Assembly (NCBI GenBank): GCA_934045905.1
Contig: OW203768.1
Coordinates: 23,093,060 to 23,157,059 of the forward strand
Length of the DNA stretch: 64,000 nt
Direction of reading: 5' to 3'
Source: Leuctra nigra
Taxonomy: Eukaryota > Arthropoda > Insecta > Plecoptera > Leuctridae
This document shows, in pieces, positions 54,101 through 63,847 of the stretch. A model generated the notes under the pieces. That model was not told where the DNA came from, did no database searches, and saw only the letters and a program-made list of their open reading frames with translations. How positions within the stretch are numbered: the first letter of the stretch is position 1; every line of letters begins with the position of its first letter. The translations under genes were made by a program, and so were the position numbers.

Positions 54101-57100
54101 GATCAATGATCAACAAATTTAAAACTGAAAGTGCGCAAAATTACCTCACTGTTCACTCTCCTTAAAACACCATTATATACTACAACCCAAGACTTGCACA
54201 GTTTAAAATTCCAAAATTCCAAGACAAATTGACATTAACAGAATGGAATGTTTCATTTTCTAGAAATCAAGGGTAGATAAAAGTTAAATTTTGGATTGAA
54301 TAGTTCAAGATTTCTTAAAAATTAAGGGTTATAGGTACTCCAAGCCTCAAAACGACACCAAAATGAATTATTCCACCCGCAAAGTTCGCGGGAGCCGTCG
54401 CAACGTCGACCTTAAGGTTGTGCATGCGCATACGTGATGACCATTGAACTCACGTGATGCACATCTCCTTGAAGCCGTGGCAGATGTTGACCTTGCACGC
54501 GACCGAGGTGGTGGCGTGTTTGAGCGCCGCTTGGAACAGCGCCACGGACTGGTCGGCCATCTTGCTGTCCGCCGCCGACATCACTGTCATGGCCGCCACG
54601 AGGCCGGCGTGGAAGTTACCGGCTGACCTGGCCGACACGCCTCGCCTAGAATCACACATTCAATGTCCAGCTTCAAAACCAAACACTCGATGGCAGTTTT
54701 ATTAGATCTTTCATCAGAATTCGAGGCTGAAATGCGCTAACTAGCCCCAAAAAAGTCTTGAAGAGTCTGTTCTTGTAGTAAAATGTCAGAGAAACTCTAT
54801 TTTAAGGTGGTGCAAGCGTTCAGCCGTTTTAGAAAATTGGGTGAGAAAAATTGTTTCATAAGTGCGTGTAACTTTGATAGGGTGTTCGCGCATGATCAGC
54901 GCAATTGTATATTAGTAGGTAGCATTTTTGCTTTTGCTTCGTGCCTGGGTTATCACTTGCCACTCTTTTAAAATAAAATTAAATATGACACCTAGCGAAA
55001 CAAGAAAATAGAAAATTTTTCACCAAAAATCAACTATGTAATTTTTACTAATTATTAATTAACATAGCAAAAAAATTTAAATGTATTAAGATAATCCTAA
55101 GTTTGTCTTTTATCTCATCATGATTAAAATTTATAATCATTTCGTTGAAAAACATTTAGGTAGTCTCCCCTCCAATCGTATCCAAAAAAGTGTCTGCAAC
55201 AAGCGGCAAAATCGCTCGCGCTCCACCAAAAAGGTACGTTTACAGCTCGGCGTTCGTTCGACGTTCGGCGCTCGACGTTGAGGTGTCCCAATTGGCCAAC
55301 GCCGAGCGCTGGCGTTGTAAGCTGTGCCCATCACATACCTGGTGATTCGCTGGATGCCGGCTAGCTTGCTTCACCGGGTCGGTCTCGGTAGAGAGGGGGG
55401 TAAGGGGGCAGAGGGGAAAGGGGAGGCAGTCGGCGAATGCCGGGATGGGCGCCACCTAGTTTCACTTTACAACTAAAAATGACGGGTAGAACTAGGAACC
55501 CTTATTAATGAACAAATGCTTTTATTCCATAAACATAAAACATGTTGGTTTCTCTTTCTCGCTCATACATAAATCCACGTTCCTACAAAACCTGTAGCCG
55601 ATCAGACAATAATTATTATACATACAAATCTTCTTCTCTCTCTCTCACTTACATAAATCAACTTTCCCACAACAAAACGCTAGCTGATCAGACAATAATT
55701 ATACATGCACTTCTATGGAGCATTTACAAATAACCCCCCCAAAATAACCCTGTGCTCTTCTGGCACGCAGTAAGTCTCTCTTTTCCACCAATAACTTGTA
55801 CTCCTGTCCGAATAGGTACCGTAAATCGTATAATGTACAATACCCAGTCCTCGTGGTCACATCACTCAGAGGGCGGATGTCTCGTTTGGGGTGGATCTTG
55901 ATGGCGGTGGTCTCGTCACTTCTTGCACACTCTGGCTGACCCTGCGTCTCCTCAACCACGTGAACCGGAGGCAGTCCCACACACACACTTAAAGTTCTCG
56001 AGTAACACAGTTTATCAATAACAATCAGGTTACTTTTACGCTATAATCCCTCTCACACGAGGTAGATCTTATCCCAAAACCTCCTCACCACTCCGTGACG
56101 TCTCTCTGACTCTCCCTCACGTCCTTTCTCTCCCCCTCCTTCACTTCCGGACCTACTTCCCCTGACTTTCCCTCCCTCCCGGCCTAAGGGTAGCTAGATG
56201 GCGGTAAGGTTTAAATGAGGCGGGAAAGAGGAGGCAGGGAAAACGTTACATCCCCCCTTTACTTCAACCAATGAGACTCTGTCTCATTGAGGGTCTTCTT
56301 CTCCTTGGAACGGCTTCACGTCAGCATTCTTCTTGGCAGATTCCAGCACACTGTTAACAGCGTTGGGTCGTGGCTCGAACCTCTTCATTCTTCCTTGGTA
56401 CGCCAGATCTGGTTCCATGGAATCACGTTGAGCGCGTGGTGGTTGATGTCGTTCTGCTCGCTGTCTCCCAGTCTCTAACTTCTTCCCCATGAGAACAAGT
56501 TCTGAAATGGTAGTAATGTCACACAAACTGAGGCGTTCCGTAAAGTAAGGATCTAGGTTCCTCCTAATAATCTTTAACTGAGCATCAGGCGAAAGAGGTG
56601 TCTGAAGTCTAGACATGTAGTTTTTCATAAAGGCTACAAAAAGACCAATTCCTTCTTCGGGACCTTGAGTTCTTCGCTTGATTTCTTCCAAAAGGTCCTC
56701 GTCATAATCGACAGGTTGAAACTCCGCCTTCAACCGTATTACTAGTTCCTCCCACGAAGTAACTTCCCCTCTCACAGATCGGTACCAAACTAAAGCGGAA
56801 CTGGTAAACAGATCAACCGCTTCTTGAAAAACCTCCCTTTCTGAAGCATAACGAGATTGTCGGCATTCTTGGACTCGTTCCAAAAACGCACCCACACTTA
56901 GGCCTTTCCCATCGCCGCTAAAATGTACGCCCCACTCCCGCACGGGAACACGTTTCAATCGTGGAGCAAAATTTGAAGCTTCAGCCGATGAAAATTTAGC
57001 CAAAAGTTGGTTTAACAAGAGTGTCGTTTCGTCATCAGTTCTTTCCGTCGTGGTCACTTTCTCCTCTAGCGCTTTTTCAATGTTGTCAATGTCACGGATT

Positions 57101-60100
57101 GCCTTAGCGCGTTTCTCTACCAGCACCTTCTCCATGACTTTAATACGTCCTAAGCGTCGTAACACGTGAGCAAGTCGGGTAGTGATTCGACGGTAATCTG
57201 AGTCTGATTTAGAAGTACCAGAATAGGTATCCACGGCGAGTTGAAGTTCCGTCACCTTGAGTAAGCACGTCTCTAGTTCTGTGTTCGGGTCTAGCACTAT
57301 CTCGGGGTCAATGGTCGTTACTCCTCCCTTCTCAGTTTTCAGTAGCTCAGCTAATTTCGTTTTCATTTCTGAAACCGTTGTGCAATCAGTAACTCCTCTG
57401 ATTCGTAATTCGTGTTCAATTTCGTCTCTATTTAATCGGGTATAATCCATCTTGAATTGTAGTTTGACAATAATCAAGCGAAAAAATCTGTTCACTTGCA
57501 TAAACAATCAAGAAATACGCGTCGAAAACCTCATCAAATTCCCTCGAAACAGTCTAGCGCAAATTCGTTGAGTGGTTGAAGGTCATTCTTGAAGTAAACA
57601 ATGACTATCACCGTGCGCGCGAGAGTTCCGTAATTCTGCCTCGAGCCCCAGGCGTTGTGCGCCACTTGTAAGCTGTGCCCATCACATACCTGGTGATTGG
57701 CTGGATGCCGGCTAGCTTGCTTCACCGGGTCGGTCTCGGTAGAGAGGGGGGTAAGGGGGCAGAGGGGAAAGGGGAGGCAGTCGGCGAATGCCGGGATGGG
57801 CGCCACCTAGTTTCACTTTACAACTAAAAATGACGGGTAGAACTAGGAACCCTTATTAATGAACAAATGCTTTTATTCCATAAACATAAAACATGTTGGT
57901 TTCTCTTTCTCGCTCATACATAAATCCACGTTCCTACAAAACCTGTAGCCGATCAGACAATAATTATTATACATACAAATCTTCTTCTCTCTCTCTCACT
58001 TACATAAATCAACTTTCCCACAACAAAACGCTAGCTGATCAGACAATAATTATACATGCACTTCTATGGAGCATTTACAAATAACCCCCCCAAAATAACC
58101 CTGTGCTCTTCTGGCACGCAGTAAGTCTCTCTTTTCCACCAATAACTTGTACTCCTGTCCGAATAGGTACCGTAAATCGTATAATGTACAATACCCAGTC
58201 CTCGTGGTCACATCACTCAGAGGGCGGATGTCTCGTTTGGGGTGGATCTTGATGGCGGTGGTCTCGTCACTTCTTGCACACTCTGGCTGACCCTGCGTCT
58301 CCTCAACCACGTGAACCGGAGGCAGTCCCACACACACACTTAAAGTTCTCGAGTAACACAGTTTATCAATAACAATCAGGTTACTTTTACGCTATAATCC
58401 CTCTCACACGAGGTAGATCTTATCCCAAAACCTCCACACCACTCCGTGACGTCTCTCTGACTCTCCCTCACGTCCTTTCTCTCCCCCTCCTTCACTTCCG
58501 GACCTACTTTCCCTGACTTTCCCTCCCTCCCGGCCTAAGGGTAGCTAGATGGCGGTAAGGTTTAAATGAGGCGGGAAAGAGGAGGCAGGGAAAACGTTAC
58601 AGCGTTCAAGGTCAAATATAAACCATGTTCATCTTTCAGCGCTAGCGCTGAGCGTCGAACGTCAAGCTGTAAACGTACCTTAATATTGGAAAGTAAGTAT
58701 GAAGAAGTCAATAAACTCTAGTGACATCGTACGCAGGCCTCTTATTCTGAACATATTTACTTTTCAATCAATCAGATACTAAACTAAAACCTAGACGGCA
58801 AACCCGACAAATGACGTGTGCAAAACGAAATGTGACTAATTCACAGGTACAATGTGATGTGACACAAAAGCAAGAAATGAGAGAGGCAGAAGTCAAATAG
58901 TCACACAACGTCCAGTCTTGACTGAAATGAAAGTGTGCAGTAGCAATCATGTTTTGACAAGTCTACATTTCACGATGCAACTCGTCGACTGCTTCCTACG
59001 GATTGTGTTGCACTCACCAGAGCTTGGCAATGACCTTGTGGAAGCCACGCCGATACGCCGCCTTCTTCAAGGCCACAAGCTCTGCGTACGTGATGAGCGC
59101 CCTCATGTACTTGTCCGTCTCAGCTGCCGTCGCTTTGCCTGAACAACAACAATCATCCATTGGATAACCTGGCAACTAGAGCTGAAAGCCGGTGAACCGT
59201 TGTCACATGCTTGTTTGTATGGGATTTGCAACTCTGTCATTGATGTATAATGACAAAGCACGCCGCCTTGTTCTTACGATTAGATTATTATTGTTTTACG
59301 GCCCGTCAACGACGAGGTTATACTGCGCACAAACATTTTTACTTTTAACTTTGTTGATCATAAGTGGAGGACATGGTCGACCTAACGGGCCCGCTCCGGG
59401 GGAGTCTGAAACTGGTGAGAAAGCCAGTTCAGAATGGGGACAGACCGGGGGGAGGCTTCGGGCCAATGGAACCCGATTTCAGGGGGCCATCTTGAGGGGG
59501 GAGGCCGGCCCGAGGGGCCCGCAAATTTGGGGTGGGCATGGGACTAGGTCGACCCTGGACTACACTTTTGGGACCAACTCGTCATGTGAGGCCCCACGTG
59601 AGGCCCCACAACCGCGTCAAGGTGGCAGTCCATTGGGGGGCTCGTTCATATGTACATATAGACCAAGGTCAAAATCCCCACATGTCTGGCTGAGATCGTC
59701 TTACATTTTACCAGATTTCAGGGACACACGGCACAGTACAACAATATGATTCTTATCAAGTCGTATTTTAAAATGTAGGCATGATCTGATCGTAAATAAA
59801 AATAATAATATGTCTTTATGAAGCCTGAATTTGGTTTAAAAGTATGGCTTTCAACGTGACGAAAGCAATCAGTGCTGCAGCTAAAGCAGTAACAATTCCC
59901 ACCATAGAGCGGAAGTCAACACTCCGGAAAACACCCGAGTTGCACGTACCCGAGCACATGGCGTCCACCTGGGACGTGACGAGTGTGTGACTTGTGTCGG
60001 CGAGTGTGGCGACCCAGTCGTCTCCGCTGTCACTGGCCAGCAGGTGGAGCCAGGGTCGCACAAGCGAGGTCTCCACGGCGGCGGTTTCCAGTCGCGAGGC

Positions 60101-63100
60101 GGCCATCGCATGGAGCCGCTCCTTCGTGGCCGGCGATAGGTACTTCAACTGGTGCCTGCAAGGACATGTTAGTATAACGACAGTTGTTATTATCTACTTA
60201 CAACATTCTCTTCCAAATGCAAATTGAAAAGATTTGTTAACTGTCAGATTCGAACCCATGTCCGTGAATACCGGTCCAGTGCTCAGAAATAATAATTTCA
60301 CAATAATAATGAGTAGTAATCATTATGAGAATGTAGGTTTCTGTGGAAAACTTCCATAAAGTCACGATGTAAGGACGCATCCTTCCTTACATCCTGAATC
60401 CATGGATGTTTTCCAGATACCTTACATCTCATCATTCGAGCTGAAAAGCAACTCCTTAAGTCGAGTAAAAGAGGGTTGCGCACGCATTCTCTACCTTCAT
60501 TCCATTTTCCTCGGAGATCTCTAACCCTCATCAGTGCGTTGTGTCTTATGTCCGTCTGTCCGACCGGGTAGCTCAGTTGGTAGAGCTCTCGCCCGGCAAG
60601 TGAGAGGTCCCGGGTTCGAGCCCCGGTTCGGTTGGATATTTTTCACAACGCGCATCCCTTCCTTACAGTACCTAATCATTCATTACCATTTCTGTCTTTA
60701 CTTTTAATATCTTTCTTGTCAACTCACAACTGTATTAATAAATTAAGATTGAACTACAGCGGAACCTCTTTAGTACGTTTCTCCTTAATACGTTTTTTTT
60801 AAAGTCCATTACTCATAAGAAAAGATGTTAAGGCCGGTCATATATTTTTTCCCGCCAAAAGTGATTTTGGAGCGGTTTTAGAGGGACATTCGAGATATAA
60901 ATTGCCATATTTGGCAAATGGTTATGATTATCGAAAAAGCAAGAAACACATGACATGTATTAAACCTTTATCTACCGTATTAACTCGTGTATAAGACGCA
61001 ATTATATGTCAATATTTTGATTCTGAAAACAGCCCTGCGTCTTATACACGCATACCAAGCTTTTTTCCCAGTAAATCCAAGGTGGATGTTTGTAAACAGA
61101 GCTGTGGTAGACTGCCACATGTTGTCTATCTCTGCCTTTCCCTCTCACTCTGTCTGGACTACTCATACTGTGTCTAGACACAACACTATTAACATATTAC
61201 ATTTTTGCAACAGAATGTTTTCCCTTGCATTTAGATCAGGAGACAAAATATATGTTTACGTCTGAAAAACATTGCTCTGACAGACATAAAATAGACAAAA
61301 CACTGTTGAATGGCGATCTTAATGGAAGGGGAGGAGAGGAGTTGGGTTTGTTTTGGAATGCAGAGGAAAGGCAGGTGCATGCCTCTTAAAGCAAGCAACA
61401 GCTGCTGGGAAGAGACTCCCCTCCCCCCTTTCTCAGAAGCAGGAAATTACTGTTTGTTTACAAGTTGGCAGTGATTTTCATTCAAATAGCTCAGTTAGCT
61501 GGAAAACCAACATTTAGATGGATATCATGTATACAAACACACACTGTTTTTCATCATTTTACTGCGTCTTATACACGCATGCTAAGTGTTTTCTTAAAAT
61601 AGACTTCTCAAAACAAGGGTGCGTCTTATACACGAGTGCGTCTTATACACGAGTTAATACGGTACATTTTCATCGCTTACTGTCATAACTTAGCTCCTAC
61701 TATGTGATCAGCATCAGTCGGGAACAAGAAACGCTCCGTTTTTCGTCCGTCGCTCGTCCGTCTCTCACAGGGAGCGTTTTTGTTCCCGACAAATGCTGAC
61801 CACATAGTAGAAGCAAAGTTATGACAGTAAGCGATGAAAATGTAGATAAAGGTTTAATACATGTCATGTGTTTCTTGCTTTTTCGATATTCATAACCATT
61901 TTCCAAATATGGCAATTTATATTTCGAATGTCCCTCTAAAACCGCACCAAAATCACTTTTGGCGGGAAAATATTGATGACCGCCCTTAAATTGTTTCTTC
62001 AGTACTTTCTTCACTTTAGTACGTTTTTTACTTCAGTCCCTTGAAAAACGTACTAAAGAGGTTCCACTGTAATTGAAAAATTGCCCGTCCCCAAAATAAA
62101 CAAGATTGAGGTCTGTTACCATAGAACAAGGGCGATGCATCTACCCTACACTCGTTGCTCACTGACCTAAGTGTCTCCACCACCTGGCACTGGATGAAGA
62201 TGGGGCTCTCCTCGCACGGCAGCATCTCACAGTACTCGGCGACCTTCTCCACGTCCGCCAGCTTCACGTGGCGCGCCATCAGCTCCAGCAGCACCCACGC
62301 CGGCGTGTTGTTCTTCGTTCCCACGTGGCGCAGCACGGCGCGGGACCCCACCTTCAGGCAACAACACATTAGAAGATGGCCCAGCTGTACATGGAATAGC
62401 AGAGGACTAGAGCTGCACATCAGATGGGTCTGATGATAACAAATAATACAAGTTATCTGGATTAAAAAATTGCAAACCTAATCTAATCAGAACATGTTTT
62501 CTTTCCTTAATAAAAGAAAATTGGCATAATAAAATACAACATAATATTTAGAATAATTGAAAAAAGTAAGATGATGTGACTAATAAAGTAGGTACCTAGG
62601 TAGGTTATAGTTGCACCGAATTTTATAGCAGTTTGTAAGAGTAATTGGTGTAATAAATAGAATAATAGTAGTGATTGAAGGAAACGAAGAGTGATAGAAG
62701 GAGAGTAGACAGTAAGAGTGAGTGGTGGAGAGAGTTGTAGCAGAGGATGTACGAGAAAGACAGGAGAAGTGAAGGAAGAAAGATGGTGGGAAGAGAAGTG
62801 GAAGAAGCGTGTGGAGAAATAAGAGGAAGAGCCGGGCCAGTTAGCTTAGAGTCCTAGGTCCTCGTAATTGGTCTTAGCCCCAACCTAGCCCGTGGAACTG
62901 AAAGGTTTAGTGCTAACTTTGATTACGCTAAAGCATAATGATTCGGTAGCTACCCGGGCAGATATTATAGGAATTCATTAAAATATCCGTAACCGTTACT
63001 TTCATAAAATACAGGTTTAATGGTTCTGATGCTCGAGAGTAAGTATTTATCAACAAATATAAATGACCCAACTAGGTATATTTGTCAATGAACACTACCA

Positions 63101-63359
63101 AACCGAGAGAGAACCGTGAAGCCTGTATTCGTTACATATTCACGTTTAAAGCAGGACGCATGTGCGCGTGGGCGGTCACCTCGTTGGCGGCGGCGAGCTG
63201 CGCGATAGCGTGCGCGAGATAGCCGCGGCAGTCCGTGCGCATCATGAGGCGCACCAGCTGCCACGGCAGGCGCTGCAACGCGGTCTCGTGATCCGCGCCG
63301 CCGGTGGAGATGTTCTTGAGTATCACATGCTGCACGGAGCCGACCACGCGCTGAACGAT
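42867..63359 (-). CDS. NCAPD3: Condensin-2 complex subunit D3 (Cap-D3), 3' ten exons; 5' part outside window
   Basis: HEAT-repeat, non-SMC subunit of condensin II, needed for mitotic chromosome compaction. Exons in reading order: 63359-63144, 62351-62167, 60155-59950, 59138-59018, 54645-54454, 53660-53375, 53138-52944, 51330-50996, 46011-45796 and 43578-42867. Phases agree throughout, giving 887 codons plus stop. HEAT-like helices such as 'LLSLVALLQEDYLKIKGDIF' and 'DTLFVLSSEELKL' match human NCAPD3, as do 'MPHIREFLREVVSTY' and 'FEYDKQLAAEILFDIK'. The tail (last two exons) is disordered and holds seven 17-residue repeats with S/T-P sites, ending in a basic RNKSKRRRKRH. The donor at 63143 (AAC|GTGAAT) is the least certain. 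Introns are packed with transposons, including a gag-only LTR element. Confidence 0.9.
43062..43418 (-). repeat. Seven-unit 51-bp coding minisatellite in the Cap-D3 tail
   Basis: Each 51-bp unit encodes GDKTPSVAGDMAPSPTV or a variant. The first three units are identical in protein; units 4-7 carry substitutions (KTSSM, EMSLS, DMVPS, DAVPLPS). A degenerate eighth piece ('GDSTPIADKTPSV') follows. Twelve of the 14 possible TP/SP sites in the seven units are kept. The unit length is a multiple of three, so copy-number change would not shift the frame; this also explains the long open frames on the opposite strand. Confidence 0.93.
43795..45173. mobile_element. 1.38-kb foldback (long palindrome) in the last Cap-D3 intron
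   Basis: The left arm (43795 to about 44525) and right arm (about 44555 to 45173) are near-identical inverted copies, so much so that mirror-image 75-residue frames appear at 44039-44266 (+) and 44917-44693 (-). Termini are TAGTACGG and CCGTACTA. A 106-bp MITE interrupts only the left arm. The short centre (about 30 bp) means that nearly the whole element could fold into one stem. Confidence 0.85.
44232..44337. mobile_element. 106-bp palindromic MITE nested in the foldback
   Basis: Inverted ends GGGCCTCATTCTACAACTCC ... and its mirror. CAG flanks both sides (44229-44231, 44338-44340). The right arm of the host foldback preserves the empty site as 'ctcagtcaggtcatcc' (read in reverse complement), which proves insertion with a 3-bp duplication. 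Confidence 0.85.
45395..45467. repeat. Short tandem repeat, three ~22-bp units
   Basis: 'attgatatcaggatacaga' is repeated three times with single-base changes, in the last Cap-D3 intron. Confidence 0.85.
46645..48110 (-). mobile_element. HINE copy 6 (complete, ~1.47 kb, inverted)
   Basis: On the minus strand it starts TTGAGCGAGCGAAGCGAGCG (48110 downwards), includes the 'ggacctctg' block and T tract, and ends with the AACGC/GCGTT hairpin and CCTAG|T near 46645. The host foldback gives the empty site 'gtaattgttaa': the element sits between two T residues with no duplication. It contains a further hairpin MITE. Confidence 0.82.
47137..47463. mobile_element. ~327-bp hairpin MITE inside HINE copy 6
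   Basis: Arms of about 85 bp: 'ctggaggccaagtcttga' on the left mirrors 'tcaagacttggcctcctg' on the right, including 'ataaagtcccatttactg'. Exact borders are uncertain by a few bases. Confidence 0.7.
48132..48437 (-). mobile_element. 5'-truncated LINE A 3' fragment
   Basis: Reverse complement of the last ~300 bp of LINE A, including the Glu-rich end and the tail that begins here as (AAT)n. Direct repeats AAGATA (48126-48131 and 48438-48443) are the target duplication. It is a typical target-primed insertion. Confidence 0.85.
48962..49152. mobile_element. 191-bp PIF/Harbinger-like MITE
   Basis: Inverted ends AGCCCCATTTACAC and GTGTAAATGGGGCT with TTA on both sides (48959-48961, 49153-49155). 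Removing the element and one TTA restores the LINE reading frame as HTNSL-SNKDIVPVNE, which confirms the borders and target. Confidence 0.85.
49871..50079. mobile_element. 209-bp mariner-like MITE, copy 2
   Basis: Same length and ends as the copy at 19006-19214 (CACTCCTGGACACTG ... CAGGAGTG), with TA on both sides. Internal differences are few. It is inserted near the 3' end of the LINE remnant. Confidence 0.85.
50440..50650 (+). mobile_element. LINE-type C-terminal fragment
   Basis: One frame reads 'RPDIIIVYKETRTAHLIDIT', 'NDHNINQVFMTKITKYQELA' and 'MKTMWRLKQIDIY'. It resembles the 'KPDI...LIDVAVP.D.N' domain found at the C-terminus of many non-LTR retrotransposon polyproteins. It is preceded by AT-rich (AAT/AAC)n sequence at 50095-50440 and followed by decayed sequence. 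Confidence 0.55.
51492..52227. mobile_element. 736-bp hAT-like non-autonomous element
   Basis: Inverted ends CAGGGCTGCCG and CGGCAGCCCTG, with 'tttttacggattt' near both ends. Flanking 8-mers caatggag and caaaggag agree at 7 of 8 positions, a hAT-type duplication. No transposase frame was found. It lies in a Cap-D3 intron. Confidence 0.78.
53812..54100. repeat. Dispersed repeat family R1, copy 1
   Basis: 'ttggccaatgatccactgca', 'gcagccagggtcgaccta' and 'cccatgccctccc' match the copy at 63432-63670. It is GC-richer than the surrounding intron. The class is unknown; it may be part of a LINE. Confidence 0.6.
54454..54645 (-). other. NCAPD3: Cap-D3 exon bordering the long transposon-filled intron
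   Basis: A 192-bp exon with donor AC|GTGAGT and acceptor TCTAG|G. It encodes 'HAGLVAAMTVMSAADSKMA' and 'VACKVNICHGFKEMCI', a HEAT-like helix pair. The intron upstream of it (54646-59017) holds the MITE and the LTR retrotransposon. Confidence 0.85.
55316..56250 (-). repeat. 3' LTR
   Basis: 935 bp, ending TG...CA in minus-strand orientation, directly after the polypurine tract. Short frames inside it are mirrored in the other LTR and are not genes. Confidence 0.93.
56251..56262 (-). promoter_or_regulatory. Polypurine tract
   Basis: Minus strand reads GTAAAGGGGGGA immediately before the 3' LTR. It is the plus-strand primer site for reverse transcription, only about 22 bp after the gag stop codon. 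Confidence 0.85.
56284..57450 (-). CDS. gag: Retrotransposon Gag protein
   Basis: Intact frame of 388 aa from the ATG at 57450 (an in-frame ATG at 57507 would add 19). The N-terminus 'LNRDEIEHELRIRGV' followed by a Lys/Leu-rich helix resembles a SAP-like fold. A coiled-coil-prone region (about residues 60-150) follows, then a Retrotrans_gag-type capsid domain with 'FQEAVDLFTSSALVWYRSV', 'WEELVIRLKAEFQPVDYDED' and 'RRTQGPEEGIGLFVAFMKNY'. No CCHC zinc knuckle is seen and the protein stops at GEEDPQ. The frame has no stops or shifts, so the protein could still be made. Capsid assembly is inferred from the family. Confidence 0.85.
   Translation of the reverse strand: MDYTRLNRDEIEHELRIRGVTDCTTVSEMKTKLAELLKTEKGGVTTIDPEIVLDPNTELETCLLKVTELQLAVDTYSGTSKSDSDYRRITTRLAHVLRRLGRIKVMEKVLVEKRAKAIRDIDNIEKALEEKVTTTERTDDETTLLLNQLLAKFSSAEASNFAPRLKRVPVREWGVHFSGDGKGLSVGAFLERVQECRQSRYASEREVFQEAVDLFTSSALVWYRSVRGEVTSWEELVIRLKAEFQPVDYDEDLLEEIKRRTQGPEEGIGLFVAFMKNYMSRLQTPLSPDAQLKIIRRNLDPYFTERLSLCDITTISELVLMGKKLETGRQRAERHQPPRAQRDSMEPDLAYQGRMKRFEPRPNAVNSVLESAKKNADVKPFQGEEDPQ
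57647..57664 (-). other. Primer-binding-site candidate
   Basis: Two bases after the 5' LTR the minus strand reads TGGCGCACAACGCCTGGG, starting with the TGG expected to pair with a tRNA CCA end. I could not assign the tRNA. Confidence 0.6.
57667..58601 (-). repeat. 5' LTR
   Basis: 935 bp, same length as the 3' LTR and almost identical. Differences noticed include gtgattGgctgg versus gtgattCgctgg, cctccAcacc versus cctccTcacc, and one C/T in 'ctactt.ccctgac'. It should contain the element's promoter. Confidence 0.93.
59370..59610. repeat. GC-rich dispersed repeat related to family R1 (inverted)
   Basis: 'ggtcgacctaacgggccc', 'ggggacagaccggggg' and 'gtgggcatgggactagg' followed by 'tcgaccctgg' resemble the reverse complement of the copies at 53812 and 63432. 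It lies in a Cap-D3 intron. Confidence 0.45.
60562..60634 (+). tRNA. tRNA-like cloverleaf, Ala(GGC)-like, probably a SINE head
   Basis: All four stems form: acceptor GACCGGG/TTCGGTT (with wobbles), D stem GCTC/GAGC, anticodon stem CTCGC/GTGAG and T stem CCGGG/CCCGG with loop TTCGAGC. A and B boxes are intact. Position 33 is C instead of the invariant U, and GGC is a rare anticodon in animals, so a working tRNA is doubtful. A tRNA-like half in reverse orientation (about 60238-60290) lies upstream, as in the 24-kb pair. Confidence 0.5.
60757..62069. mobile_element. pogo-like foldback element, 1.3 kb
   Basis: Ends CAGCGGAACCTCTTTAGTACG and the mirror CGTACTAAAGAGGTTCCACTG, with TA on both sides. 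The arms are about 200-250 bp inverted copies (for example 'gccaaaagtgattttgg' versus 'caaaatcacttttggcg'). A second TIR element interrupts the left arm. A related terminus lies alone near 30425-30450. Confidence 0.78.
60975..61662. mobile_element. 688-bp TIR element nested in the pogo-like foldback
   Basis: Ends CCGTATTAACTCGTGTATAA and its mirror, TA on both sides, with internal copies of 'tgcgtcttatacacg'. The right arm of the host shows the uninterrupted sequence 'aatgtagataaaggtt', confirming a single duplicated TA. It has the same terminal theme as the MITE at 4568-4735. Confidence 0.8.
62440..63130. other. Cap-D3 intron, nothing recognised
   Basis: AT-rich on the left, then a purine-rich stretch (about 62660-62830, many gaag/gagag runs on the + strand). 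No transposon ends or exons could be supported. Confidence 0.4.
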
Positions 63360-63431
63360 CTGGAACAACAGTACTACGTGAAGAACAATTCACATGACGA
63401 CTGCCATCTTAGCGCGGTGGTGGGGTTTGTG

Positions 63432-63670
63432 TTGGCCAATGATTCACTGCAGCTAAGCCGGCGAGCAGCTCATCTGTAAGGGTTACTCATGCCGGACAGG
63501 CCCATACAAAGAGCAGCCAGGGTCGACCTACCCATGCCCTCCCAAGGGGAAGGTCTCCCCCCTCGAGGCTAATGTCCCCCAGTCTGTCCCCATTCCGGCC
63601 TGCCTTCCCACCAGTACAGCACTCTCCCGGAATGGGCCCCTTTGGTTGAACACTCCCCATGTGGGAGGGA
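63432..63670. repeat. Dispersed repeat family R1, copy 2
   Basis: 'ttggccaatgattcactgca', 'ccatgccggacaggccca' (variant) and 'gcagccagggtcgaccta' match the copy at 53812. It lies just upstream of the first Cap-D3 exon seen in the window. Confidence 0.6.
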
Positions 63671-63847
63671 AATGAAATCACTCCACCAATAAAAGCGAAG
63701 CCTTTTCATTAGCAGTCGTCAGCTTAGCTAGCGCATATATCAGCTACTATTGGTAAAAAAATGAACTAACCACCTTCACACTTAGGTGATCAAGTAGTTC
63801 TCTCTTCACACTACAGATGTTATTCAAATTGGAAACAACCACCAGGG

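Larger units (their letters stand above)
55316..58601 (-). mobile_element. Gag-only LTR retrotransposon, 3.3 kb
   Basis: Two 935-bp LTRs (57667-58601 as 5' LTR, 55316-56250 as 3' LTR) enclose 1.4 kb. LTRs run TGTAACG to GCTTACA and differ at about three positions that I noticed. A 4-bp duplication GCGT flanks the element (55312-55315 and 58602-58605), as for Ty3/gypsy-type integrases. A primer-binding-site candidate, a gag gene and a polypurine tract are present. Protease, RT, RNase H and integrase are wholly absent. It must depend on another element's enzymes. Confidence 0.92.
55231..58681. mobile_element. Small TIR MITE, host site of the LTR element
   Basis: Inverted ends AAGGTACGTTTACAGCT (55231) and AGCTGTAAACGTACCTT (58681) with internal 'cgttcgacgttcggcg'-type sequence. 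The element itself is only ~165 bp (55231-55315 plus 58602-58681); the LTR retrotransposon fills its centre. Confidence 0.75.

Noticed and set aside
55699..58337. Identical 95-residue minus-strand frames in each LTR
   Set aside because: They lie wholly inside the LTRs, which are non-coding regulatory repeats, and show no recognisable protein.
59192..59749. 185-codon plus-strand frame
   Set aside because: It overlaps a GC-rich dispersed repeat and has no family resemblance; it lies in a Cap-D3 intron in antisense.
60562..60634. Functional tRNA-Ala gene
   Set aside because: The cloverleaf forms, but C33 and the GGC anticodon are atypical and a tRNA-like half lies nearby, so a SINE head is more likely.
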